From Sacculina carcini (lineage: Eukaryota; Arthropoda; Thecostraca; Sacculinidae): a stretch of 64,000 bases of DNA. The position numbers were made by a program, and so were the translations under genes. The stretch is from NCBI GenBank assembly GCA_916048095.2, contig OU696595.1, positions 583,001 to 647,000 of the forward strand, read 5' to 3'. The first letter of the stretch is position 1. Each line of letters begins with the position of its first letter. Below are positions 47,139 to 59,852 of the stretch, in pieces. The notes under the pieces are model-generated. The model saw only the letters and a program-made list of their open reading frames with translations, made no database searches and had not been told where the DNA came from.

Positions 47139-49493
47139 CCCACGAACGCATAGCGCGCATTTAAATGGGCAGGAATGTATGCTCCTTCAATCATCATATT
47201 TACCTACGTAAGCCCAAAGTTCACAAAACGTTTATGACGTTACACACGGAAGCTGCTAATTGTTTTAGTCTCGTGCTTTCACGCTCGAATTATGATTATC
47301 AGTAAGAAAATAGTTGAGTTCAAGTTGATAGTTTTTTATACTTTCGAAATGTCGGAACACGCGTATGTTGTTTGGTTAATAAACTCCATATCAATGTTTT
47401 CTTTCCTGAGTTCAATGATGGTATTACTAGCCAATAGTGTGTCTAGGAATATGATATGTTAATTAGGTTGCAATTTTCATTGCTGCATCTTATATGTTCA
47501 GTTGAAATTATGCGCCCATTTATGTGGGCACCATGGAGCATGACAAAACTATTCATACTCAATGGCGTTGCCTGCATGAACGGTAACCAGGATAGTCCGC
47601 TCAAATGTCATCTCACTGAAATTGACGTCAGTGCATGATGCAATTTTAGTTGTAGGTATAATTGCATAATGTTACATTATAGTGATATTTTAACAAAGAG
47701 AATATCAAACTGATTCTTCCGAAGGGACTAATCCAGTGTAAGACAAAACGATATCACAGAACGAAGTTCAGCAGAGAATCAAATTTATCGAAAGATGAGC
47801 TCTACCAGGTCTCTGGAATTTTCCTCCTATCATGATATAGTCCAGTTCCAAACCGACGACTTTATTGGACGAAGCGGGCGGACAAGTGGAACATGGCTGT
47901 GATGCAATGCGGAATGTCTGTCAACCGATTTCAAGAAATCGTGCTAAGTCTGCATTTTGAAGACAACTCAAGAAAACCTGCCAATGACAGAATATATAAG
48001 GTGAGGGGTATTGTCGAACACTTCAACAGTGCATTTATGGAAGTGGCGCAACCACTTCCTATGACATGGGCTATTGATGTAGCCATGGAACCATATTACG
48101 GGCGCCACAGTAAGAAACAATTTATCAGAGGAAAACCCATTCGCTTCGGCTACAAATTCTGGTATTCTGGTAATTTCTGGTAAATTTCAATATGTATGAA
48201 GGAAAAAACTCAGCGTTTGAAGTGGGGAAACCAATTTGCGAATCTGTTGTCAACCAGTTAGCAAGGGGAGATGTACCAGATGGAAGCAATGGATTTATTG
48301 ATAAATTTTCTTCCACTATACCTCTTCTCCAGTCGTTCACCAATGAAAACGTCGGCTTGACTGGTACTATTCGAAAAGACAGAGTCAGAGATTTACCGGT
48401 AGCTGACATGAAGAGAAAGGAAAGAGGAGAAGCACAGCTTTTTGAAGAAAAAACTCAAATATCGCTGTTTGTGCTTGGAACGACAATAATGATATTAGAG
48501 TCGCCACGAACAAGGTGGATGAAAGCTCGCTGTCGTTGAGTAAATGTAAACGCTGGTCTAAATTGAAAAAAGAAGTAGTCACTATACCGCAGCCAAATAT
48601 AATCAAGATGTACAATGAAGGCATGGGTGGAGTGGACCTTTTCGATGAGATCAGAGATACCGGACGTCGTTAAGAAAAAAAGTTTGGTATTTTCCCATCT
48701 TTCGGTTCCTTTTGAAGGGATCGACCGTCGATGGATGGCTACTCTATATGAAAATCCACAAAGTGACTCAGTTTAATTTCCTGAGAGATATTGTCAATTG
48801 TCTCCTCAAACCTTCATAAAAATTGGCAGAAGGTTGTCACGCAGCGTTTCTGAACATTCACGTTTCGACAGAATTGATCACTATGTTGTCATCGGTGAAA
48901 CACAACGACGGTGTGGTGTTTGTGGAAAAAAAGTAAAGCTTAAAGGTTCCAAATGTGACGTAACGTTACACTTTCAATGTTTCGTCAAATATCACACACA
49001 AAAATGAACTATTGTTAGCGAGGAAATTTACCATTTTTTCATTTTTTACTTCGAATAGCGTTGGTTCTCTTCTATTTTGCTTAACATTCCAACCTAACTT
49101 GTTAATTATCAAACTACTGACGTTTCAATTTGTATTTTTTCTGATGTTGTTCAATATATATATTGGTTTTGCTCTGTGCCATGAAATATATACATATATG
49201 CTTTTTGGAAAAATTTAACACTAAATACTTGAACTAAATTCATTGTTTGATGATGTTGCCGATTTCATCAAAGTTAACATCATTAACAGATCATCGAACA
49301 AAATTTAATTGGCTGCTTCCGTGGGACAAAGTGACCTCTCCATGGAGCCCATTTAAATGGGCGGGCTTAATTATGTGTTTTGAATCGAAAAAAATGTGAA
49401 AAAATTAATAATACTCGGTTTTATGTCCAAGCTGTTAAGTTCTAAGAATTTCAAACAATTCCAATGAAATTTTTGCTTGCATGCGTTCGTGGG
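47139..49493 (+). mobile_element. piggyBac element inserted in gypsy 5
   Basis: TTAA flanks both ends (47135-47138 and 49494-49497). The terminal inverted repeats are 13 bp, CCCACGAACGCAT at the left and ATGCGTTCGTGGG at the right. piggyBac elements typically have TTAA followed by CCC. Length is 2355 bp, normal for an autonomous element. CATTTAAATGGGC occurs near both ends and may be a subterminal repeat. Confidence 0.9.
47863..49004 (+). pseudogene. piggyBac transposase (frameshifted)
   Basis: The enzyme would excise and insert at TTAA. Readable pieces in order are YWTKRADKWN and MSVNRFQEIVLSLHFEDNS, then the core WAIDVAMEPYYGRHSKKQF and KPIRFGYKFW, then GLTGTIRKDRVRDLPVADMK. Next come NEGMGGVDLFDEI and the C-terminal cysteine-rich ribbon RRCGVCGKKV with CDVTLHFQCFVKYHT. 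Frames change near 48185, 48540 and 48670-48790. The first ~100 residues are not clear. The core IDE motif appears as IDV, so a catalytic-region residue is probably altered. Confidence 0.85.
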
Positions 49494-50161
49494 TTAATGC
49501 GATCAAAGGGAGTCTCTTCCGTCAGATAAATATGTCGGTCCATATGCTCCTCATTGTCATTGACATTGACATCTACCGATGATGGAATACGACTCAGAAA
49601 GTCTGCCACTTGACGATCAGATCCTTGTCGATACAATATCTCATAATCCTGAACCATTTCGAGCTCTAATAACCATCGTGCAAATTTGTCCCTTGGATCT
49701 TTCTTCTGCTTCATCCACACAAGTGGGTTGTGGTCCAGAATGAAATAAAACGTCTTTGCAGCCTGAAGGTATTCCCACCATTTGCGCAAGGCCGCTATAA
49801 GTTCCCAGGCTTCCAGTTCTCCTGCTTCATAATTACGCTGGGCCGAAGTTAACCCAGATGAGATAAAGGAGATTGGTTGTAGTTCACCCCTTCCATTCTT
49901 CTAAGCCAGCATGCCCCCAACTCCGCTAGTACTGGCGTCAACACAAACGACAAACGGTTCCTTCCAGTCGGGATACCAAAGCACTGGACAAGTCACAATC
50001 GCGGTCTTGACTTGGCCAAAACTGGCCTGGCAGTCGTCATCCCAACACCACCAACTCCGCTTCTTTGTGAGACCGTAAAGTGGTGCGCATATTCTCGCCA
50101 TACCTTTTATATAATGTCTGTAATAATTCACGAATCCTAGAAAGCGCCGCAGAGCCTTCAC
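49494..50161 (-). pseudogene. Gypsy 5 RT connection and RNase H
   Basis: ALRRFLGFVNYYRHYIKGMA is the RT connection. FVVCVDASTSGVGGMLA carries the first RNase H Asp. After a stop and shift (49900) the end of the domain reads TFYFILDHNPLVWMKQ (Asp), with DRQVADFLSRIPS closing RNase H. The frame then reaches TTAA at 49497, where piggyBac begins; gypsy coding resumes at 47134 in the same sense. Confidence 0.8.
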
Positions 50162-50176
50162 TTCGGTCGGCGCAAC

Positions 50177-50923
50177 CTACTGTAAAATGAGGTCGACATG
50201 TGATTTCAACGGTCGGCAATCACTGGGTGATAGCTCATGCCCCACGAATTCTCCTTTAGTATAACCAGAACGACATTTATCGTGGCGTTGCTGCAAATTT
50301 GCTTTTTGATATGCCTCCAAGGTGGAATCAACGTGTCTCAAATTATCCTCAAACGTCGCGGAAAGCACACAGGTATCATCGACATATGTCGCTGCAATCG
50401 GTCGATCTTTCAAAATTTCATCCATATCACGCTGATACGTGCATTGGCTATTACATCGGCCAAAAGCCACAACATTCATCTCATACTGCCCTCCCAGAAC
50501 TACGAATGACGTCTTCTCCTTGTCGCATTCCCTGATCGTAATGGAGCAATATGCACTAGCTGCATCGAGGAAGGTGAAAAATTGGCTGCCCCCCAACTTG
50601 TCTACAATTCTTCGCCAATCGGCCGCCGGATATGCGTCTTTCTTAGTGGCGGTGTTGAGGTCTCTATAGTAAACAACGAAGCGGTATCACCCATCTTTTT
50701 TTCTTACGAGAAGGACGCGGCTGCCCCAGGGGGACGAGTAAGGGCGGCAAATCCCATTACTCAACATCTCTTTGATCTGCTTGTTTACCTCCGCCTCCAC
50801 TTGGGGATTTATGATATACGCTTGGAGTTTTACCGGCATGGCCTCACCTGCATCAATTACATGCGTAGCACGATCAGTAACGGTAGGTTTCCTCGGATTA
50901 AGAGCAAAAACATCGGTATACTT
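50177..50923 (-). pseudogene. Gypsy 5 reverse transcriptase
   Basis: The N-terminal part (about 50597-50923) reads in shifting frames as the SPWGSRVLLVRKKDG and YRDLNTATKKDAYP motifs. The frame 50177-50596 continues QFFTFLDAASAYCSI, TSFVVLGGQYEMNVVAFG and the catalytic AATYVDDTCVLS, then KCRSGYTKGEFVGHELS. Several frameshifts occur. Confidence 0.8.
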
Positions 50924-51410
50924 TCATAACACATTTATTAAACGGGTTTTCTGAACATATGATAAATGTGGATTGATCATGACTTCGTAGTCTGGCATAG
51001 TGGTCTCACCCATCACGGCCATTACTGCGGTACGCCTGCTTCTGTGTCCTCCTCGCACCATAGCTTCAGTTTCCACCCATTTGTTACCCAAACATACCTG
51101 ACCAGCTGTCCAGGCAAACTCAACAGATTTAAACTTCGAAAGGATGTCACGTCCCATCAATATGATTGCATCTCTGGCTGCAATCACCGTCATATCGTGG
51201 TGCATATGTTCGCCCACGCCCGCATCAACGTCTACTGATACCACTCCACACACCTGCACATCTCCGCCGACTCCTCTGAGCGTTGACGGTTGTGTGTCAA
51301 CTCTCTAGAGACTCAGTCAAACCCAATTGAGAAGCTGAGGTCTGGTCCAGTACCGACGCCGAGGCTCCGGAATCCAGCATGGCTATCCGTGACTGCCCAT
51401 TGAAGCAAAT
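50924..51410 (-). pseudogene. Gypsy 5 aspartic protease
   Basis: The catalytic triad region reads AMLDSGASASVLDQ at about 51345-51385. A later frame (50924-51259) has MTVIAARDAIILMGRDILSK, matching the ILGxDFL block of retropepsins. A stop and shift near 51305 separate the two. Confidence 0.75.
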
Positions 51411-52435
51411 TCAAATTGAGGCTAAGTCAGAGTTTCTTCTGCTCTTACACACAACTTCCGCGATCTTGAAAACTGACTTATTTCCACCTGATGGAGAAAC
51501 TCGGCAGTTACGCATGGTGTGACCCTTCTTTTCATAGCGCAAACAACAATTCTCTGGGCACTGTCGCATCAAATGATCGTGAGAGCCACACACAAAACAC
51601 CCCGTTGGTTGAGCAGTACATTCAGAAGCTGCCCTGCTTGCTGTGACATTTCGCTGTTGCCCACTCTTTGTGACTACGGCAGCGTGCGTCGATGTCGACG
51701 GCCCCAAATCAGCAATCGAAATCGCCGCAAAATATTCTGATGAACGCCCTTCTAGCGGCAAGCCTTTGTCAGCTAGCCATCGCCTGACCTCGACCAGGAA
51801 CAGTCGTCCGAGAGCATCAGAGTTTCCAGTCTGACTCGATCTCCAAGAGCGGGCCTTCATTTGGATGTCCCGCGACAGCTGTCCCACAAACAGCGTCAAC
51901 ATTACATCCATATCTACTCGGGCAAGTTTAGCCAACTTTCTCAATGCGAAAAAATAATCATCGACCATTTCCCCCGGTCTCCATCTTTGCGCACATATTT
52001 CTTGCATACTGTCGTTCTTGGAAGTCGGAGGGTCCAGTGTTTGAGTCAGAACATCAAAAGCCTCTGCCAGAGGGGTAACTTCTGCGATTACCTCCCTCAC
52101 CAACTCTCTCTCTGCTGGACGCGGATTGATGAAAGCTGGTAACATATCAATAGCCAACCTCTCAACGTCGGTTCTGCGACACAGCAAACTGCTGACCGAA
52201 GCCATGAATAGTGGTCGCCACTCAGATATCGTTTCTGATATTTTAGAGGTGTTACCGGCAAACTTAATTGACTCTGCCACGCTCCAATGTTGGCCGGCCC
52301 TGCTACCACACTTGAACTGGGTCCAGGATGGTCGTCCGTGATCGCTGACGTAGCCTCACCTCGAATCTGATCGTTCATCGAAACGACTACCCCAGCTTTG
52401 TTATCAAATGCTGGCTCAGAGTTCGACATTTTCAC
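51411..52435 (-). pseudogene. Gypsy 5 Gag with zinc knuckles
   Basis: The N-terminus is in one frame (MSNSEPAFDNKAGVVVS from 52429) and shifts near 52285 to the main frame (52280-51411). It contains ISEWRPLFMASVSSLL, INPRPAERELVREVI and QRWRPGEMVDDYFFALRKLA. Two knuckles end it: CFVCGSHDHLMRQC is a normal C-x2-C-x4-H-x4-C, and CLRYEKKGHTMRNC has Tyr in place of the second Cys. Confidence 0.8.
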
Positions 52436-52467
52436 AGATCCGGTTATATTTGTATTATCCGATATTA

Positions 52468-52776
52468 TGTCATACGGAACACAGCGGCCCGTTCCAACGC
52501 TGTATTAGTAACGAGAATATCGGATAAGTTACAAGACCTGTTAATAGGAAGCGTAAACACCCAGCGATTAACAATAACGAATTGAGTTCATGAATAGAAA
52601 TAGAATGAGAACATATACTATTGAACTAATTGAACAGCATACTGCCTGGACAACAAGCTTATACCATTGCACAATAACTAAACACCACGTAACATGCTCG
52701 CAACGTTTGGATCCGCTTCATAACGACAATGTTGCCAAATTACACCAAGACTGAAACGCCAAACTCTTGTCTCACA
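52468..52776 (-). repeat. 5' LTR of gypsy element 5
   Basis: Same 309-bp unit as at 45439-45747, plus strand TGTCATACGGAACACAGCGG to CTTGTCTCACA. On the minus strand it precedes Gag by ~30 bp, so the leader is very short. Confidence 0.85.
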
Positions 52777-52795
52777 ATTGTGAAATCAGAATCCC

Positions 52796-53468
52796 TCAAA
52801 ATATTTTTAGTTTACTCTTAAAACAAGTTTTTGTTTCTTGAACGGTTTTCAAGTGTTTCTTTTCCATCGGCAAGCTGCTCCATGCTCTAGGGCAATTACA
52901 TAATATGCAGTACATGAATAACGTTGTTCGGAATTTGGGGCATTGCACATTATACTGACTTCTCATAGTCTTATCCTCGGTTCTTGTATGAAGAAAAATG
53001 CGACTTGTCTGGTTGAGTTTCATATGTTTGAGCACGAGCATGATAATGAAGAATTTGCCAATTGTTTCCAATTTCGTTATTTTCATGGAAGCATAAATAT
53101 GATCAACTGAGTCATGTTTCCTCAAGTTCATTATGTACCTGATGATTTTATTTTGTGCAATCGATACCTTTATTCAGAACGATGGCCACATACATGATCA
53201 GATCGACACACAGTACGTCAGTTGAGGATAAATCAACGTGAAGTAAATGTTGAGCATGACTACATTGTTTAATTGAGGTATAATTCTGTACATAATTCCA
53301 CAAGATTTTGAAATTTTGTTGCAAACATAACCTATGTGTTCATCCCAATTTAAGTTTTCATCTAAAATGAGCCCCTAAAATTTGGTATTTTGAACCCTCC
53401 GAATCAATTGACCATCAATAGAAAATGGAGGAAAAGTTAGATTTCTGAACCTATTTTGAAAAACTAGT
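52796..53468 (-). pseudogene. LINE fragment (RT C-terminus), LINE C-like
   Basis: Minus-strand pieces read GLILDENLNWDEHI, YPQLTYCVDLIMYVAIVLNK and IDCTKNHQ-like RT thumb sequence in shifted frames. Then 52796-53131 has KLNQTSRIFLHTRTEDKTMR and RAWSSLPMEKKHLK. The order and motifs match the C-terminus of LINE C at 28930-29586. It ends beside the gypsy 5 LTR and is cut at its 5' side by the (TA)n and repeat R3. Confidence 0.7.
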
Positions 53469-53469
53469 G

Positions 53470-53511
<42 letters not shown>

Positions 53512-53521
53512 ATATATATAT
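53469..53521. repeat. (TA)n tract at the repeat boundary
   Basis: TA repeats with one C interruption separate the LINE fragment from the inverted CCCGCCCG-family copy. Confidence 0.9.
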
Positions 53522-53533
53522 AAAAGAGATCCT

Positions 53534-53570
<37 letters not shown>

Positions 53571-54958
53571 CTACCCTCCTTGGTCCATTTTCAGCAAGCT
53601 GCTTCTCGGTAACCACTTGATGTACCCGCCAACAATTTGTACCATTACGTTGGAAATTTTCTTGTCTACACGATAGGATAAATTTAAAATTTTAAAAATG
53701 AAATCAAAAAAAGTTATCGCGGTGAAAAGACAAAATGAACCCTGAAAAATGCGAAAATTTTGGTCAATGCTCCGCCATCTACTCCTCATAAACCAGAAAT
53801 GGTACAGCCAAAGCGATTATACCACTGTGTAGAAAATATTCTGTTCTACTAGGTAGGCTATAATTCATACCCAAAAATGAAACATTAAACATGTAAATGG
53901 AAAAAATTCCAATCAACATTCATAAATATATATAATACTCCACGCGTCCGATTTTCTATACGTTTTTCTCTATTTCTCAGCAACTAAACATCACACATCT
54001 AAATAAATAATACCATCATGCTGGGAATTTTGTTTTCTACAGCACGGTATAATTTTCAATTTTCCAAATTGTATTAAGAAAAAGTTACGGCGGTGTGAAG
54101 TCAAAATGACAAAGTCAAAAAGGCAAAATTAGCACTAAAAATGCGAATATTTTGGTCAATATTCCGCTATCTATTCCTCTTAGACCAGCAAAGTTACAGT
54201 TACAAAAATTATACTATTGTGTAGAAAATTTTGTGTTCTACAAGAAATATTTTAATTTATACCCACAAATGATACCAAAAACGTAAAATTGGCAAAATTC
54301 TCAAATACATCAAAAATTTCACTTGAACACCGGGCGACTAAAATTAATTCATTTTTCTACTATTTCTCAATAACTCTTTGTTATACATAAAAATAAATTA
54401 TACCATCGTGCTAGAAATCTTGTTTTCTACAATACGGTATAATTTGTAATTTTCCAAAGTATATCTGAAGGAAGTTGCGGCGGTGTAAAGTCAAAAGGAC
54501 ATATTGCCAATTTGACAGCTATTATGCCCACTTGCGATTACACAGGAATATACACTGATTAAATTTCACTGAAGCCCAATCATAATTCAGAATGCATCAT
54601 ATTAGCTCCATGGATGGTGTGGTTTTATTGCGTACAGTTTAATTAATGACGACGGGCGGATAAAATGCTGCTGGGAACGAAGTAAACTACTGAATTTTAC
54701 TGTGTAATTTAATTGGTTTAATTTCAAGTTGCATACGCTTAAGCTGCATAAGGATATGGGATGTAATATCATGTAATGCCAACTATATGCATATGCTGTT
54801 TTAGCGGACGTATAAATCTGGAATTATAGAGATGACAGAAAGTTTCATTGTTTCGATAGTTTTACGGTTCTGAATTACTACACGCGAAGGACGGGTTTGA
54901 AATTGAGCAGTGTTGAGGGAAAAGACTTCGTCAATAATTAAAACAGGAATTTACAAGT
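53522..54958 (-). repeat. CCCGCCCG-family copy R3 (5'-truncated)
   Basis: The plus strand starts TAAAAGAGATCCTCT and (TGTC)n, the inverted tail of the family. It continues as the inverse of L1 from ~35789 back to ~34345 and stops abruptly at 54958. It holds the ACACCGCCGTAAC units. No genes. Confidence 0.75.
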
Positions 54959-57900
54959 CGGTGTGTGTGTGTCTGTGTGTCTGTTCGACCCTCCTTGGTC
55001 CGTTTTCTATCAGCTATTATTTGGCCACCACTTGGCCTACCCGCTAACAATTTATACCATCACGCTGGAAATTTTCTTGTCTACACTTTAGATTAAATTT
55101 TAAATTTCAAAAATGAAATCCAAAAAAGTTATAGCGGTGAAAAGACAAAATGAACCCTGAAAAATGCGAAAATTTTGGTCAATTTTATGAAGACTACTCC
55201 TCCTAAACCAGCAATAGTACAACTATACAAATTATACCACTGTGTAGATTTTTCTTTGTTCTACTCAACAAATTATAATATATACCCAAAAATTAAATAT
55301 AAGACATGTAAAATGGAAAAAAATTAATCTACATTCAAAATTTTATTTAAACTCCACGCGTCCGATTTTCTATATTTTTTTCTCTATTTCTCAAAAACTA
55401 ATAATCAAACATCAAAATAAATAATACCATCATGCTGGGAATTTTGTTTGCTACAACACGGTATAATTATTAATTTTCCAAAGTGTATTAAAAAAAGTTA
55501 CGGCGGTGTGAATTGTAAATGACAAAAAAGCAAAAAGGCAAAATTAGCACACAAAAAGTGAATATTTTGGTCAATATTCCGCTATCTATTCCTCATAAAC
55601 CAGCAATGGTACAGCTATAAAAATTATACTATTGTGTAGATAATTTTGTGTTCTACAAGAAAAGTTATAATTTATACCCACAAGTGATACAAAAAACGTG
55701 TACAATTGGCAAAATTCTCAAATACATCCAAAATTACACTTGAACACCGGGTGATTAAAATTAATTCATTATTCTACCTATTTCTCAAGAAATATTTGTC
55801 ACACATTACAATAAATTATACCATCGTGCTAGAATTTTTATTTTCTACAATACGGTATAATTTTTAATTTTCCAAAGTGAACCTAAAGGAAGTCACGGCG
55901 GTATAAAGTCAAAAAGACATATTGCCAATTTGACAGCTATTATGTGCACTTGCGATTACGCAGGAATATACTACTGTGTAGATAATTTTGTGTTCTACAA
56001 GATAAGTTATAATTTATACCCACAAATGATACAAAAAACGTGTAAAATTGGCAAAATTCGCAAATACATCCAAAATTACACTTGAACAACGGGCGACTAA
56101 AATTAATTCATTTTTCTACTATTTATCAGTAACTATTTGTTATACATGAAAATAAATTATACCATCGTGCTAGAAATTTTGTTTTCTACAATACGGTATA
56201 ATTTTTAATTTTCTAAAGGAAGTAACGGCGGTGTAAAGTCAAAATGTCATGTTGCCAATTTGACATATATTATGCGTACTTGCGATTACACATGAATATA
56301 CACTGATTTAATTTCACTGAAGTCCAATCACAATTTACGCACTTGCGATTACACAGGAATATACTACTGTGTAGATAATGTTGTGTTCTACAATATAAGC
56401 TATAATTTATACCCACAAATGATACAAAAAAACGTGTAAAATTGGCAAAATTCTCAAATACATCCAAAATTACACTTTAACACCGGGCGAATAAAATTAA
56501 TTCATTTTTCTACTATTTCTCAGTAACTATTTGTTACACATAAAAATAAATTATACCATCGTGCTATAAATCTTGTTTTCTACAATACGGTATAACTTGT
56601 AATTTTCCAAAGTGTATCTGAAGGAAGTTACGGCGGTGTAAAGTCAAAAGCACATATTACCAATTTGACAGCTATTATGCGCACTTGCGATTACACAGGA
56701 ATATACACCGATTAAATTTCACTGAGGCCCAATCACAATTTAGAATGCATCATATTAGCTCCAAGCATGGATGGTGTGGTTTTATTGGGTACAGTTTAAT
56801 TAATGCTACACTATACTGAATAGAAAGGCTTTATTGTCCTCAATATTTACACATGAATTGTTCCGCCCGACGGGCGGGTAATATACTACTGGGAACAAAG
56901 TTTACTACTGAAATTTACTGTATAATTTAATTGGTTTAATTTCAAGTTGCATACGCTTGAGCTGCATAAGGATACGGATTGTAATATCATGCAATGCCAA
57001 CTATATGCATCTGCTGTTTTAGCGGAAGCATTAATCTGGAATTATAGAGATGACAGAAAGTTTCATTGTTTTGATAGTGTTACACTTCTGAATTACTACA
57101 CACGAAGGACGGGTGAGAATTTGAGCAGTGTTGAGGGAAAAAACATCGTCAATAATTATAACCAGAATTTACAAATTTGACTTTTTCTATTGGTCGTTTT
57201 TCATCAATTTTCTTTGTGTTTGTTTCGTGTTTGAGTTCTGAATTATTCCGCACGACGGGCAGCTTTAAATATGAGGCGGTTTGTGGAAAAACATGTTTTC
57301 TAAATTGAAACATAAATTTCACATTTAGACTTTTATATTGGCTAAAACTTTCCTATGGGTTTGTTTTTCTTTTTCAATTTTCACTGATTTTTTTGTGAAT
57401 TGAATATTAATTATATTTTATTAACTGTTCCGAACGACGGGCGGGCTTAAATTTATCTATAAAGAGTGGGTTTAAATGATAGCGAGGTATATGATATTTT
57501 GCTAGCAGTAAATATTCTAGCGATAAAAGTAGAATAGCTCTTAAGCAAATGATTTTGGAGAATGATGTGAACCTTTAAATATATTTTGCGATCTGATGAT
57601 ATTATATATGTATTAGGAATAATACGTAGCAGAATATAGATTGCATAATATAATATCGGCTGTAATATCAAGGGCTGTAATATCGGTGTAATCCAAAAAA
57701 TAACAACTGTATGAATATGATGCATTAGTGGAAGCATTAACCGGGAATTATGAGATAATATGATAATGGTGTATAATTATATCGCATTATGCAACAAATG
57801 TGAATTTAGCTGCCTTACAGTTTGGTCCCGATACTACATTGGCGGGTTGAGAGAAAAGTATTGGTGGGCCGCGTGTTTGGGACCCCTGGGGTAGATAATC

Positions 57901-59040
57901 TCAGTCTTCTGATTACAAATTATGATCGCATCAGTATATTTTGTGATCACAAACTAATAAGTTAAATCACCTCAGACTAGGCTGAGAGCGGTCAAGATTG
58001 GATGGTTGGGCTGGGTTGGGTAGGTTTGACTCAGGTTATATTGGGTTTTAATGATAGCGGAAAATATATAAATTTTAGCAATAAATATTATAGCGGTAAA
58101 AGTGAAATAGTACTTAGGCAAATGATATTGGGAAATGATGTTAAGTAATAAATATAGTTTGGAAGCATTCTGATGAAAAGATTTCATCATCTTTCATTGT
58201 TTGTTTCGTGTTTGTGTTCTGAATTATACCACACGACGGGCAGATTTATATATCAGGCGGGTTGAGGGATAATATTTGTCAAAATAAGAACAAGAATATT
58301 CACATTTAGACTTTTCTATTGGTTAAGATATTTATAGGTTACATTTTTTGGTTTTCAATTTGTATTCATTATATTTTATGGATTTGATATGAATTTTATT
58401 GTATGAATTGTTCCGCACGTCGGGTGGGTTAAAAAAAATTGTTTTTTTAGATCATTTTTTCAAATGGTTCATTTAAGATGAGGTAATTTTTTTTTAAATA
58501 ATAATGTTCCGCGGGCAGCAACTATAGACAATAAAACGTTCAATTTCCCCTGTAGAATTAATCCATACACAAAACCAATGTATTTGACTTCAAATATGAA
58601 TTTTATTGTATGAATTGTTCCGCACGACGGGCGGGTTTAAAAAAAGTGTTTCCATTTTTTAGTTCATTTTTTCAAATGGTTCATTTAAAAAGAGGTAATT
58701 TTTTTAAAAATAAAAATGCTCCGCGGGCAGCAACTATAGACAATAGAACGTTCAATTTACCCTGTAGAATTAATCCATACACAAAACCAATGGATTTGAC
58801 TTCAAGATGCAGAACGGATCGTGTTCGAGTTCTGAATCATTCAGCACGACGGGCGGGTTTAAAAATGACTCAGGCAGACTGAGGGGAAATATTTTGTCGA
58901 AATAAAAATAATTAAACTTATAATTTTCAATAGATGAATATTTTATGAGTGTACCCTATTTCATTTTTATTTTTCCATATTTTTTATGAATTGAATATGA
59001 ATTTCATGTTATGAATTGCTCCGCACAACGGGCGGGTTTT
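54959..59040 (-). repeat. CCCGCCCG-family copy R2
   Basis: It begins with an inverted tail (GTGTGTGTGTGTCTGTG) lacking the AGAGGATCT hairpin. It then follows L2 backwards from ~41045 to ~37185, including the ATCCATGGATGGTGTGG region and the AACCCAACCCAACC stretch. It ends at GGGTTTTAATG, where gypsy 6 begins. Length differences of a few hundred bp come from differing numbers of internal units. Confidence 0.7.
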
Positions 59041-59045
59041 AATGT

Positions 59046-59795
59046 TCCCCGGAGGAGGCGACGTTCTGGTACAACGTTACGCCGCGCAAAGAGACTCAGG
59101 TGAGCACTATTCCCTCGAGGTGTATTTTCAGATACGAGTGGCGTCTTCCATTTGAGACCGGCCGCAGGGACGCTGATGACCAGACAGCAGCGTTTGCCGT
59201 TGGTGACGAGGTGTGGGTGAAACCGCCGATCCCAACATGTACAACGCCGTGGACCCTCGGGAAGGTGACCAGGGTCGTCTCACAGCACGTTGTGTGCGTA
59301 GATGGCATGCCGCGCCATGTGCGCGACCTGCGCAAGCGTCGCTGTGCCGGCCATAGTAGAGCCATAGACGAGACCGGCACTCATGGCGACGTGGAACCGA
59401 CCAGCGGCGGTTGGGATGTGGATGCGACCGGCAATCGCGGAGATGTGGAGCCACCCGGTGGAGCCACCCGGTGTAGCTTGGACCTGAGCGGTGATGGCGG
59501 ACGGGACGAGGCGGCCGATAGTCCCGGCGGTGACAGAACACCTGACAGCCTGCCACCTGAGCGACTGGCTATTGGCGAGGGCGTGGATGCGGACCGTGTG
59601 TCTGTGGAGCAGGAACCTGGTGAGCCCTCAGAGGACGTGAGTGTACATACTGCTCGAGAGAATGTCGGAGAGGGCGTCGCGGCTGAGAGAGTCGAGGATG
59701 AGGCTGCCGTCGAGCAGCCGAGGCGGTCAACGAAGAGACGTCGACCGCCGGCATGGTTAAACGAGTACGTGTGTCTATCCGATGATGAAGTTTAA
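59046..59795 (+). pseudogene. Gypsy 6 integrase C-terminus (5'-truncated)
   Basis: The open frame starts within a codon run at ~59046 (TFWYNVTPRKE) and continues IFRYEWRLPFE, FAVGDEVWVKPPIP, PWTLGKVTRVVS and VDGMPRHVRDLRKR. An acidic/Gly-rich spacer and a terminal RRPPAWLNEYV follow. These are the GPY/F-type C-terminal domain and tail of gypsy integrases. No stop interrupts it over ~250 codons; the catalytic core is missing. Confidence 0.8.
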
Positions 59796-59852
59796 CCGTG
59801 CGTGTTTGCAAGCGTGTTTGTTGTGAGCTTTCAGGTGAAAAGCTGGGGGAGA

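Larger units (their letters stand above)
45439..52776 (-). mobile_element. Ty3/gypsy element 5, interrupted by piggyBac
   Basis: Both LTRs are ~309 bp (45439-45747 and 52468-52776). Minus-strand order is gag, protease, RT, RNase H, [piggyBac], integrase. AATT lies next to both outer ends (45434-45437 and 52776-52779) and may be a 4-bp target duplication, although AATT also occurs at an inner edge, so the exact ends are ambiguous by a few bases. It sits in a LINE fragment on the right (52796-53468). Confidence 0.85.
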
